Assembly (NCBI GenBank): GCA_018873225.1
Contig: JAEILZ010000002.1
Location: 2,232,001-2,296,000 of the forward strand
DNA length: 64,000 nt
Source: [Phialemoniopsis] sp. UDSM-2020
Taxonomy: Eukaryota; Ascomycota; Sordariomycetes; Thyridiales; Thyridiaceae
Direction of reading: 5' to 3'
Shown here in pieces: positions 34,806 to 45,275 of this stretch. Below the pieces are notes generated by a model. That model searched no databases. It saw nothing but the letters and a program-made list of their open reading frames with translations, and had not been told where the DNA came from. Each line of letters begins with the position of its first letter. Within the stretch, counting starts at the first letter, position 1. A program made the translations under genes and the position numbers.

Positions 34806-36086
34806 ATGCGGCCTTCATATACACGGCCCTCGGGCCTAAGGAGGACCGGCGCCGTCCTCCTCGGCGCTTGGCTGTTCGCGACCTCCGTTTCCGGCATGAG
34901 CAGCTCCGAGTGCCTGCAGAAGGGCTCCTCGGGGCTTGCCGCCGCCGCCGCCTGTGGTGACGCCGGCAGCATCAAGTATTGCCTGTCGGAGCTGGCGGAG
35001 CTCCCGGAAGGCACCACACCGACGACGTGTTACGAGCATGCGGGCTGCACGGCTGAGGAGGCCGCCATCGAAGCGGAATGGGCTCTGAGACACTGCGAGG
35101 CCGCCGCTGCACGCGCTGCCGCGGAAGAAACCGAGCTGCGCAAGAGGCAGAAGAACAGCGACGACGATGATGACAAGGACGATGACGACGACAAGAAGAC
35201 AACGTCGGAGAAGGCCACCAGCACCAAGAAGGACACCAAGACGACCTCCAAGTCGACCTCGGAGCAGAAGGCTACCAAGGAGAGCACAACCAAGGAGGAC
35301 AAGACCTCCACGACCAAGAAGGAGAGCTCTACAGCTACAAAGACGACGGAGTCCACTACCGCCTCGACAACAGACTCGACCACGACGACCGACTCCACGA
35401 CCAGCAGCACCACTTCCTCCTCGAGCACGGGGACCTCCCTCCAGTGCTACGTCACCTCGGACGTCTCGACGAGCTTCTGCCCGACCCAGTCCACCGGCAC
35501 CGCCGCCGGCAAGACCCTGTCCTGCTTCCCGACCTCGTACCCGACCGCCTCGTGCGCGCCCGGCATGATGTGCGGCGGCACCCCGGACAACAACCCGACG
35601 TGCTTCCGGCGGCAGGACAGCCTGACGCCGGGCGGCGTCGTCGTGGCCATCGCGTTCGCGGCCGCCATCGCCGCCTCGGTCGTCGGCATCTGCTTCTTTT
35701 GCGTGCGCGAGAAGCGCGAGCACAAGCGCCTGCGCGTCGCGGCCGAGGCCGCCGCGCTCGCCAAGAGCAGCGCCGCCGGCGCCGCGGCAAAGAAGAGGCC
35801 GAGCGTGGGCGTGCGGAGCGTCAGCGGCGCGTCGTCGGTCGACGAGGTGCCGCTCATGGGCGCGCAGCACCCGCAGCAGGCGCAGGGCGGCGGGTACTAC
35901 CAGCCGCCTCCGCCGTCGGTGGGTGCCGACGCGGCGGCGCCGCCGGTGCCGCAGATCGACGTCGCGTATTATCACCAGGGTGGGTACGATGGGCAGCCGC
36001 AGCAGCAGCAAGCGCAGGGTTATCCTCAGCAGACGTACCCTCAGCAGCAGCATGATCCGTTTGCGGATGGGCACCAGATGAGGTAG
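34806..36086 (+). CDS. Single-pass mucin-like cell-surface protein
   Basis: 426 residues from the ATG at 34806; the open frame upstream is leader. Order of parts: signal peptide (hydrophobic GAVLLGAWLFATSVSG); a six-Cys ectodomain (SSECLQ..., AACGD, KYCLSE, TTCYEHAGC, RHCE); an Asp-rich stretch (DDDDDKDDDDD); a Lys/Ser/Thr-rich mucin-like segment suited to O-mannosylation; a second Cys-rich piece (LQCYVTSD ... FCPT ... SCFP ... SCAPGMMCGG ... TCFRR); one membrane helix (about 276-300, GVVVAIAFAAAIAASVVGI); and a cytoplasmic tail with basic juxtamembrane residues, then Pro/Gln/Tyr-rich low complexity. The design resembles fungal wall-stress sensors, but neither Cys block fits the WSC or CFEM patterns I know. 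Confidence 0.8.
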   Translation: MRPSYTRPSGLRRTGAVLLGAWLFATSVSGMSSSECLQKGSSGLAAAAACGDAGSIKYCLSELAELPEGTTPTTCYEHAGCTAEEAAIEAEWALRHCEAAAARAAAEETELRKRQKNSDDDDDKDDDDDKKTTSEKATSTKKDTKTTSKSTSEQKATKESTTKEDKTSTTKKESSTATKTTESTTASTTDSTTTTDSTTSSTTSSSSTGTSLQCYVTSDVSTSFCPTQSTGTAAGKTLSCFPTSYPTASCAPGMMCGGTPDNNPTCFRRQDSLTPGGVVVAIAFAAAIAASVVGICFFCVREKREHKRLRVAAEAAALAKSSAAGAAAKKRPSVGVRSVSGASSVDEVPLMGAQHPQQAQGGGYYQPPPPSVGADAAAPPVPQIDVAYYHQGGYDGQPQQQQAQGYPQQTYPQQQHDPFADGHQMR

Positions 36087-36748
36087 TAACGGCCTCTTGG
36101 TTACTTGACTGTTGAACCTTGCCAGCTTTTTCCAAGGGCACAAAGCTCTCATGGCTTTTGACGGGTTGCAAGAGAAAATGGACGAAGATATATCATGATA
36201 CCATTTTGATTTTTGATTAGTTGTCATTGAGACGGCGTTTTTGGGGACGCTCTACTGAGAGTTATGTCAATTCACACAAAATATTCCCAAGATCCTAGTG
36301 CTCCATGATGCGATCTCCTTTTGCTTCCACTCAAGTCAACGTCAAATTTAAACCCTGGCGGGCTTCTTGGTCTTCAGACCTGGATAGCTTCCAGTACCGG
36401 CTGAGCCGCGTCTCAGTTGCACATGAGCTAACCAGATTTCTTGATATCTTCGCACAGCTGGAAATGTGGACAGAGCATCCCTAATAATCTCTCCGCAAAC
36501 TAAGTACGCGACTCCCGCATTCTCCAGTGGCTTAGCTTGCCCCAAAAAGGCATTTCGATTCGAGATCGTCAGTGCCGAGACCAAATGACCCAGTAAATGT
36601 CAGCATGGAGACACAACGACTGACGTCCTGGGCCGAGGGACGAGAGGGGTGCCTGATTATAAGTATTTGTCCGTGATTCTCTTTCTGGTTCAGTAAAATC
36701 GAAATAGGTGTATCTTTTCGAGGAGTTTCGCGCAAATCATATCTCACC
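36087..36748. other. Intergenic region
   Basis: 3' flank of the membrane-protein gene and promoter of the SDR gene. No further feature supported. Confidence 0.45.
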
Positions 36749-37663
36749 ATGGCACCCAAGGACGACCCCATCTGGACAAATTACCAGGCGATCGACGGCT
36801 TCACGTCCAACCGTCATGACACATACCCTTATATTGACCCGAAGCAATTCAACCTCGCCGGCAAGGCGGTCCTTGTCACCGGCGCTTCCAAGGGCATCGG
36901 CCGCGCAACAGCCGTCCGCTTCGCCGTGGCCGGCGCCTCACGCATAGCGATCCTGGCTCGGACCCGCTCCCTGCTCGAAGCCGCCGCCGTCGAGGTCAAG
37001 GCCGCCGCCGTCTCGGCCGGGCGTCCGGAACCCCAGGTCCTGGTCCTCGAAGCCGACGTCTCCTCGACCGACGCCATGCGCGCCGCAGCCGAGACCACGG
37101 CGGCCGCATTCGACGGCGTACTTAATGTTATTGTCAGCAACGCCGCGTACCTCGAGAAGTGGGTGCCCTTCCTCGAGTCCGACCCGGCCGAGTGGTGGAA
37201 GTCGTGGGAGGTCAACATGAAGGGGCCGTACCTCACGGCGCGCTTCTTCCTGCCGCTCGTCCTGCGCGCTGGCGAGGGCGCCACCAAGTTCCTTGTCAAC
37301 GTGGCGAGCTCCGGGTCGCACCTGCTCAGCGTCGGCGGGCACGCGTACGACACGTCGCGGTTCGCGCTGTGCCGCTTCAACGAGTTCATGGAGGCTGAGT
37401 TTGAGTCGCAGGGGTTGATCACGGTGTCGTACCACCCGGGCCATGTGGATACGGACCTGGGGAGGAGGTTGCCTGAGGCGCTGCACACGTGGCTTGTGGA
37501 TTCTCCCGAGTTAGGCGCTGATGGGATCGTGTGGATGGCCGCGGAGAGGCGGGAGTGGTTGAACGGGAGGTTTGTTGACTGCAACTGGGATATGGAAGAG
37601 CTGGTGGCGAAGAAGGACGATATAGTTGAGAGGGACTTGTTTCGCTTCAGGGCACGGGTGTAA
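36749..37663 (+). CDS. Short-chain dehydrogenase/reductase with YxxxR active site
   Basis: 304 residues, single exon, classical SDR fold. Cofactor site VTGASKGIG, then VSNAA (NAG-like motif), VNMKGPYL (catalytic Asn), VASSGSHL (Ser) and AYDTSRFAL. In classical SDRs the last motif is YxxxK; here the codon at 37358-37360 is CGG, giving Arg204 after Tyr200. C-terminal part has YHPGHVDTDLG, which usually contacts NAD(P). Cytosolic by lack of signals. Substrate unknown; the K-to-R change may lower or alter activity. Start chosen at the ATG before APKDDP, with ATG context CACC. Confidence 0.88.
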   Translation: MAPKDDPIWTNYQAIDGFTSNRHDTYPYIDPKQFNLAGKAVLVTGASKGIGRATAVRFAVAGASRIAILARTRSLLEAAAVEVKAAAVSAGRPEPQVLVLEADVSSTDAMRAAAETTAAAFDGVLNVIVSNAAYLEKWVPFLESDPAEWWKSWEVNMKGPYLTARFFLPLVLRAGEGATKFLVNVASSGSHLLSVGGHAYDTSRFALCRFNEFMEAEFESQGLITVSYHPGHVDTDLGRRLPEALHTWLVDSPELGADGIVWMAAERREWLNGRFVDCNWDMEELVAKKDDIVERDLFRFRARV

Positions 37664-38212
37664 TATAGACGCCATGGACAGGATCGACAGAGGCGGCAGC
37701 TGTTCACGGCTAGCAGTTGACCGTTGCCAGAAGAGACTAAAGGGATCCATCGTCAAAGTTCAGAACATAGAAGCACAAGAGAGTGTCGACGTATTCACTC
37801 CTTCATGACTTGGTGTCCAATTATTTCCAAGCTTGCGAATCCTTTCAACCCCGAACTAAGGCCAGTGAATGAACCGCTTCCAGATGCCTTTCCAACGCCA
37901 ACTCCAACTCCATTGTCGAAGGCTTGATAACCCAAGGAAAGAGATGCAAAGGTAAAGAACAGAGCAAAACAGAAAAGCACAAGCAGAAAAAGACAACGCA
38001 GTATTATGAAGTGATGAAGTGTACACTCAATGATCAAGTGACCTCAGTAAAGACAAGCCCATGCGCCAGGCCATCAGTGACCTTAGTGAAGACAATTCCA
38101 TATGCCAGTCCATCGTCCCATGCCCTGACGGTGATTCATACCTGGCCCTGCCAGTCTTCCCATACACCTGTTCTCCTCCCAGACTCCCTCCTCTCAAGTT
38201 CGATGATGTCCT
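37664..38212. other. Intergenic region
   Basis: Between the SDR gene and a candidate small minus-strand gene. Nothing else supported. Confidence 0.4.
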
Positions 38213-38476
38213 TCATCGCTTGTTCCGCTTGTTCTTGCGGCCCTTGTTGTGGTGGGCCGGCGGAGTGTTCTCATCGGCGACACTGCCGCCGGTACTGCCA
38301 GACGAGCTCTGGCGGCGTTCCTCCCTCTTGGCTCTAGCAGTGCTATCCTTGCACTGGGCACACTCGGAGCGAACAGAGTGGTAGACGTCATGCACTTTGC
38401 AATGCACAAGGTGCTCAAGCTGAGCACAGCGAGGTCCTGCAATCTTCTTGCAGACTGGACTGTTTTTGGGATGCAT
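38213..38476 (-). CDS. Candidate small Cys/His protein, possibly zinc-binding
   Basis: 87 codons from the ATG at 38476. The first half has spaced Cys/His residues: PVCKKIAGPRC, then LEHLVHCKVHDVYH, then SECAQC. This gives a C-x7-C ... H-x2-HC-x2-H ... C-x2-C arrangement that could bind one or two zinc ions. The second half is basic and polar, ending NKGRKNKRNKR (possible nuclear signal). Codon choice looks coding, with many C-ending codons. The frame is open a little upstream (to 38509) and a 5' exon is possible. I do not recognise a named family. Confidence 0.5.
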   Translation of the reverse strand: MHPKNSPVCKKIAGPRCAQLEHLVHCKVHDVYHSVRSECAQCKDSTARAKREERRQSSSGSTGGSVADENTPPAHHNKGRKNKRNKR

Positions 38477-39597
38477 TAGCCAAGGATGCTTTGTGACAGT
38501 CAAGAGCACAGGATAGTGGTGAGGTTTGAGATGAAGTTGGACATGCTAGATGGAAGAAGGGGGAGCGCCAGGAAAGATCTTGTGTGAATACTTACCAGTG
38601 GTGCTGCTTTCTTTTGATAGCCATCTTTGTAGCAAAGTACAGTTATTCTTCTAGTATCTGAAGCTGGTACAGAAAAATGTCGCTTGATGCTGCTGATGAA
38701 CGCAAAAGTCGTGATGATGAAGATGAAGAAAGCAAAGAGAAGGTCTGGCTGTTTGCAAATTGTTGGGGGTTGAGAAGGAGATGGTGTTGGAAGCCTGGAA
38801 AAAAATGACCTCTTATCACTCATCAGATTCTAATAGGGAATGTGGCATAGGGAACTGGATGGTGAATTCACCTGTAAGGAAGCCGTATGGCGAAAATTTC
38901 AAGAGGTGAGGTTGGCAACCTGGCATGTGAGCAGCCAGTCGGTGCGGGCACCCGCCAACAGTTCGGGTGTTTGCAGCTAACCCTAGAGGTAGTGGGTGAA
39001 TAGCTACCTGATCTGCTCATCAGGTCCTACGTGAGAAATCGTCTGCTTACTGAAAAGAACGTGATGTCGAGGCGTCGCAACGCCTCCTCGCCCATGGTTG
39101 CAACCAGTTGCCCCGGATTCTGGCAGAAAGTGAGATTGTTCTCAAAGCCTCGTTCTCAGATTAACATGAGCAATCTCGAGGCTGTTGGGATGGTCAACTG
39201 AGTGCGTCCTGATTGGCCCAATTTGAGTCTTTTTGCAGTTTAAACACTTCTTCAAGAGACCTCAGCGCGACAATAGTAGCCACTGTGACTCCAAAAAGTA
39301 GATATTCATGTCCAGTGCTGTGGGTAGATCTTCAAATACTGATGAGTGTGATTATATATTGTGTGACTGGTGTAAGCAGTCTTAATAAACTCATTCTATT
39401 GCATTGTGGCAGTTACAGAGTCATAACAATATTTAACTAAGCAGGGAAGAAAAAACAAAACCTGACGGCGAGGTGAAAAAATAAAGATGGAAGAGAAAAG
39501 CAAAGAAGAAAAAGAGAAAGATTGATTAAACGATGTAAAGAAACCATATATATTGACAGAATCTCTTATACAACTGGCAGTTTCCTACTCTGCGGCA
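38477..39597. other. Intergenic, A/T-richer region
   Basis: Holds the promoter of the candidate minus-strand gene. Purine-rich tract near 39450-39530. A minus-strand open frame around 38500-38823 has a hydrophobic run (LLFAFFIFIITTFAFI) but no supporting signals. Confidence 0.4.
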
Positions 39598-40149
39598 ATG
39601 AGTCAAGGTCCGCCGGGACCCTCATTCATACACAGGCTGTCATCCAGGCCTCCCCTGGCTGAGCTCATACAGGCAATCCCGCTTCGGACGTACGCGACCG
39701 ATGCTCATGCCAATTCTGTGGCCAATGAGACTGTGTAGGTCTATCACTCGGGTGAGGATGGCAAACGACCATGGTGAGTGCTGCGCTAATATGACTCCGC
39801 GTACTACGCAAGAATTAACGGTCATGATGTACAGTAGAAAGCGGTGACTCCTCTGTGTTAATCCGTTTTTGAAACAATGATGCCCCCGTTGACTTCTCCC
39901 TCGCAGGTGGTGTGATCAAGCAGGACTTTAGTCGATTTCCGCGGGATCGCAACTGTAAACGAGCAATATACTACCTACACCAGCATCCTAGAACTTTTCC
40001 CTGTCGAGCAAGCTATCTCTATCCTGCTGTTGCCTCTTGGCACCTTGTTCCTTGGTGGCAGCCTTCGACCTTCAACACGAGGTGGGCTATACCCGATCCG
40101 GATACTCAACGTGTATGGAACGGGCATTCTGGTGAGTAGTCACTGTTAG
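39598..40149 (+). CDS. Weak two-exon candidate gene, unknown
   Basis: ATG at 39598 (MSQGPPGPSF) runs to a GTAGGT donor after NETV. An acceptor CAG in the stretch gtgatcaagcag upstream of gactttag would continue in frame with a 77-codon open stretch. That stretch reads like a membrane-associated protein (SILELFPVEQAISILLLPLG, then TLFLGGSLRPSTRGGLYPIR, LNVYGTGIL) and stops at 40147-40149. Codon usage looks coding in the second part. Both the first exon and the true ends are uncertain, and it could instead be a gene remnant. Confidence 0.25.
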
Positions 40150-40584
40150 CGAATGAAATAAAAGGTCCCATGTTTTTGTGGTGGGCTTCCTTTGCATCAT
40201 GTCGAGATCGTGCATATTAAACATCTGATCATCGTTCGGAGATGGGCAAGGCAGTTTCCTGTCCACTCAGCCACCACAGTTGATTGTTGATTGGCACAAG
40301 ATGCTCGAGCTGAACCCTCACTTTCTGTGCATTGCCCAGGGTGTGGCGGTTGGAGGTTGCTATCATTGGCTGGACGTTGGGGGCACTGCCTGTTTTATGC
40401 GCGGACGCGGATGGGGCATTTTTCCCTCTCTTTCTCCCTCTCAAACCTTGAAGACAAAGGATTCGTGCTGTTCCACGACAGTTAATTGCTGAGAGAAACT
40501 TCTGCGTGACCCTTGATTCGGTCCCCTGACATTACCTGCAAACATCACCGCCCGCCAAATCACCCGAGACCACCACCGAGTACC
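40150..40584. other. Promoter region of the NLR-type gene
   Basis: Short intergenic stretch upstream of the HeLo-NACHT-ankyrin gene. No clear TATA. C/A-rich sequence directly before the ATG. Confidence 0.45.
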
Positions 40585-43500
40585 ATGGAGTCTGCCGGAC
40601 TCGCCATCAGCATCGCAGGACTTGCAGGTCTCTTTAGCTCGTGCTTAGAAGCCATCGAAAGAGTGAAGATCTACAAATCATTCGAGACAGACTCGCAGAC
40701 CTTGGATACCCAATTCACCGCCGATTGTGTTCGTTTCGAGCGCTGGGGCCGCAACGTCGGAATCGAGAATGGGCAGCTCTTGGCAGACCATCACGAGCTC
40801 CTCGATGACGAGGTATTAGCTTCGGTGGTGGTGCGGCTACTCAAGGTCATCAGCCACATCTGTGAGATGAGTGGGACATCTCTGCAAGAGAGTCAGGGTG
40901 GGAGTAGGGCTTGCAACGACAGAATGATTGGTATGCAGGGGTTGCGCGAAGTAGCGAACCGTTCGAGGGCACGGAAACTCACCTGGGCAATCGGAGGCAA
41001 GGGAGAAAAAACATCACAGGTGATGCTTTTTGGGGAGCTCGTGCAGAAGCTGCATCACCTGGTGCCTCCCGACCGGGTGGTGAGAGCCCAAGTCGTACAT
41101 GGTGCGGATGCAGGAGCCACGGACGTCACACCGGCTGGCGAATCAAGCAACGGACAACTGCGAGCAGACACTCACCCTGAATATAGATGGCTTGCTGAGA
41201 TTGAGCAGCTCTTCACTGAGTGGCAAGGTGAGATGTTGTATACCTGAATGTCATACTTGCGGCGCTGATACGTCGTGTTAGCCGAAAAGCAGAGAAAGAT
41301 CCACCGGTGGCTTCTAGGTAGTTACCATGTTAATGAGCGTTACGACGACTCGCTCGATAGGAAACTCCCCAATACCTGTGACTGGATCCTACGCTGTCCA
41401 GAGTTCGCATGCTGGAGTTCTTCCGATTTCCCTGCTGGAAAAGCCAAGCTGTTGTGGATTCACGGACGGCATGCGTTCGGGAAGACGGTCTTATGCGCAC
41501 ATGTTGTCAAGCATCTTTCATCCACCCTCAACAGCCCAGTCGTCCACTTCTTCTACTCAGACGACGAGAGTCGCACCGACCCGTACGTTGCCATGCGTTG
41601 CTGGGTTTCACAGTTGGCGCGGTCACCGTCGCAATCGGACGCATACACCCTTGTCCATCGGAAATGGATGGCCACGCAAGACCCCGTCATACCGCGTTCG
41701 AGCCTTGTTCAACTCTTGGGCGACATTCTCCATGACTTGCCTGACTGCACGCTAGTTATCGACGGTATTGACGAATGCACAGCGATCGGAAATCACGTCT
41801 CTTCTGTTTCGAGATTTCTGGAAGATGTCGATAAGGTAGTCACTGCCACGACTCGCGTTCTCATTGTTAGCCGTAACGAGGCCGAGATCCGGCAGACTCT
41901 GCGAAATGGCAGCCATTATGCCCTAAGCGAGTATAAGATGTCGCTCGAGGACGTGAGGGAAGACATTACGACCTACTCGCGATCGATAGTCGATAGAAAG
42001 CTTCCAAAGAAAAGTGACGAGATCAAAGCCGGTATTTCACATGTCATGTCTGATCGATGCGGGGGTCAATTTCTCTGGTTGAAGATGCAAGAGCAGTCCT
42101 TGCAGGATTGGAAGAACAAAAGCCAGCTCTTGCGCTCCGTCCAAGAAACGCCGCCGGGGCTGGATCAAATTTACGAACGGAACTGGGAGAAGATCACCAA
42201 AAGTCATCAAGGCCAAGATCGCAACCGAGCTTTCGCGCTTCTGCGCTGGGTGGCTTTTGCGCTAAGGCCCTTGACAGTCGGTGAAATAACTGAAGCGGTA
42301 CTTATCGATGACGACTATGAAGATTTCCCACTTGACGATTTGCCCGACATTATCGAGAACGAATTCATTAACGACCAGATCCTGCGGCTCTGCGGCCCAC
42401 TTGTGGAGGTTCGCGAGCAGCATGAGCACCAGTTGGAAGCTTCCGCAAGTTCTCAAACCGTCCATTTGGCTCACTTTACTGTCAAGAAATTCTTGATGTG
42501 CCGCCTACCTACTAAGGACTTACGGGCCAACGCCGGCCTGAAGCCATGCTACGGACAGATTCAAAACACCATGCTCGCACGGTTATGCCTCTGCTACTTA
42601 CGATCTCGGCAAGCATGGCAGGTCACGACGGACACCCAACAAGGAGTATTCCATGCTGCTTTTCGGAACTATGCTACAGCGTCCTGGCATATCCACGCCA
42701 AGTCAGGCCTCCCCATGGCCACAGATGCGAAGACGCTGGAAAGCATACTTGCATTCATGGATGAAGATAGCCACAACTGGGATGCGTGGAGGACGTGGTT
42801 CGATGCGCATGACCAAGAAAAAATTGATGCAACAGATGAAACAACGCCGCCAGGACCCATCTACTATTCTATCAGGCTAGGCCTGACTCTAGTGGCCATT
42901 CGACAAATACACACTCAATCATTCTGGACAGAAAGACGTGATGGAGGAAGATCTGCTCTCGATCGAGCCTGCTTTGAAGGCAATACTGCCGTTGTACGGG
43001 CTCTGCTTGAGGCAGGTGCCAGTGTCACGAGTACGAGTGTTCGGGGAAGAGCACCGATGTATGCGGCTGCCTTCAATGGCCATCTTGAAGTTGTTAAGCT
43101 ACTGATAGAGAAGGAGGCCAATATCGAGGTCGCTACTCCCGATGGATGGACACCGTTGCTTGCGGCTGCGAACAATGGCCATCCTGAGGTGGTTAAGCTA
43201 CTGCTCCAGAGAGGGGCCAACGTCCTGGTTGGCACGAAATATGGATGGACTCCAGTAACTTCAGCTGCGACTCATGGTCATCTAGATGTGGTTATGCTAC
43301 TACTAGAGAAGGGCGCTGATGCCCTTATTGCCAGCGATGACGGATGGACCGCAGTGGCTGCCGCCGCAGATAATGGCCATCTCGAGGTGGTGAAGCTGCT
43401 TACCGAAACTACAGCTAGCAATGCAGTTGACAGCAAATACGGATGGACAGCAATAATTGCGGCCGCGGATCAAGGTCGTCTCAACATAGTCAAGCTTTTG

Positions 43501-45057
43501 ATCGAAACAGGGTCTGACATTACGGCGAGCAGCGCTCAAGGATGGACTCCAGTCAATGCAGCAGCAGACAGTGGTCATCTCGAGGTGGTTGATTATCTCA
43601 TTCAGATGGGAGCTGACATTTCAGAGCCCAACGCCGGTGGATGGAGACCGCTGAATGTAGCAGCTCAAAAGGGCCATCTTGAAGTTGTCGAGCTGCTGAT
43701 TGAAAAGGGGGCGAATCTCGAGGTAGCTACTCACGATGGGTGGACACCATTGCATGCAGCTGCGGACGCTGGGCATCTCGAAACAGTTCAGCTACTTATT
43801 GGTAAAGGAGCTGACACAGCTGTCATCAATAAGTATGGATGGACACCGATACACATGGCTGCCGCTAATTGCCATCTTGAGGTGGTCGAGTTATTGATTG
43901 AGAAGGGGTCATTTACGACGACTGATATTGACGGATTCGCGCCAATACATAAAGCTGCCGGCAATGGTCATCTCAAGGTAGTCGACCTTCTATTCAGAAA
44001 GGGGGCCGATATCACTACAAGCAATAAGCACGGATGGACGTCGATGCACATTGCTGCCCGCAAGGGAAATCTTGAGGTGGTTGAGTTTTTAACTGAGAAT
44101 GGGACACCTATGACTGGCGATGATCGAGGATGGACACCGATACATGCTGCTGCCTGCAATGGACATCTTGAGGTGGTTGAGTTTCTGACTGAGAAGGGGA
44201 CATCTATGACTGCTGATATTTACGGATGGACACCGATAAATGCAGCTGTCAGCAACGGTCATCTGAAGGTAGTCAACCTTCTATTCGAAAAGGGGGCCGA
44301 TATCACTATAAGCACTAAGCATGGATGCACACCAGTATATGTGGCTGCTTGTAACGGTCATCTTGAGGTGCTTAAGTTGTTAATCGAGAAGGGGGCTGAT
44401 ATCACAGTGGCCGATAACACCGGGCTCACACCACTACACACAGCTTCGAATGAGGGACACTTCGAGGTGGTCAAGTTGTTGATCGAGAAGGGGGCTGATA
44501 TCGCAGGGGCCGATAATGATGGGCTCACGCCAATACGTATAGCTTCGAATGAGGGACACTCTGAGGTGGTCAAGTTATTGATCGAGAAGGGGGCTAACAT
44601 CACAGTGGTCGACAACCGCGGGTTCACGCCACTACATGCAGCTTCGCTGGAAGGCCACTTGGAGTCGGTCCAGCTTTTGCTCGCATGTAGCAACATAGAT
44701 GTTAATCAAGCCGACGGATGCGGCCGCACGCCACTCTCCTGGGCATCATCGAAAGGCCATATTTCCCTTATGACCCTGCTTCTGGGTAGTGGCATGGTGG
44801 ACATAAACTTCAGAGACAGCCATGGTTACACGCCGGTTATGTGGGCAGCGCGATCTCAACGCGAAGCAGCGGTACAGTTACTGTTATCGTCGGGCGCTTC
44901 TGTCTTGGAATCGGATGTCGATTTGCTTGTTTCTACTTGCTACCTTTTCATGGCAAGTTCGACTTTTGATGAATTTATGTCAACCCATTTAGGTCTTACT
45001 GATGGCACTGATCTTTTTGGTTTACGGACATTGTTTCAGGTAGTTTCTCTTTATTAG
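40585..45057 (+). CDS. HeLo-NACHT-ankyrin NLR-type receptor
   Basis: Fungal NLR-like protein of the kind linked to heterokaryon incompatibility and non-self recognition. Two exons, 40585-41227 and 41282-45057, 54-nt intron (GTGAGA ... GTTAG); 1472 residues. Residues 1-190 match the HeLo domain of HET-S (AGLAGLFSSCLEAIERV, CVRFERWGRNVGI, ARKLTWAI), a membrane-targeting cell-death domain. A linker leads to RWLLGSYHVNERYDDSLDRK and a NACHT NTPase with Walker A GRHAFGKT (about 274-281) and Walker B TLVIDGIDEC, followed by winged-helix-like sequence (ALLRWVAFALRPLTVGEI). From about residue 770 there are about 20 ankyrin repeats (GWTPxxxAAxxGHLEVVxLLIEKGA). Model: ankyrin repeats bind a ligand, NACHT oligomerises, HeLo kills the cell (family knowledge, not shown here). 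Confidence 0.92.
42950..44920 (+). repeat. Array of about 20 ankyrin repeats, about 99-bp period
   Basis: Units of 33 codons, with a few of 32, each with GWTP or GLTP, then AA or AS, then GHLEVV and LLIEKGA. Units near 44400-44620 are especially alike (cttcgaatgagggacac and tgatcgagaagggggct recur), and a block of three units (about 43930-44220) is echoed by the next (from about 44220). The array is a likely substrate for unequal exchange. Confidence 0.85.
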
Positions 45058-45275
45058 TAGACTAATCTTTCGGGCGTGCGTCATCGAATCCCAGTACAGC
45101 AGCATAGCAGAAACCACCTCCACGGGCCTAAGCTCTATGGGGAATTGACATTGTTCCATGCTTGAGTTCTTGGGCAAAGCAATTATTCTCATATATGCTC
45201 GACAGTCCAGTTCCAGCGGATACAGTAACTTGCGGATAAATGCTGCATGTACTGATTTAAGTCGTTGGAGAGGTC

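Noticed and set aside
34836..36227. 463-codon minus-strand ORF over the membrane-protein gene
   Set aside because: Arises from GC-rich third positions of the real gene. The product is Arg/His-rich with no fold, and the plus-strand product has a signal peptide and membrane helix.
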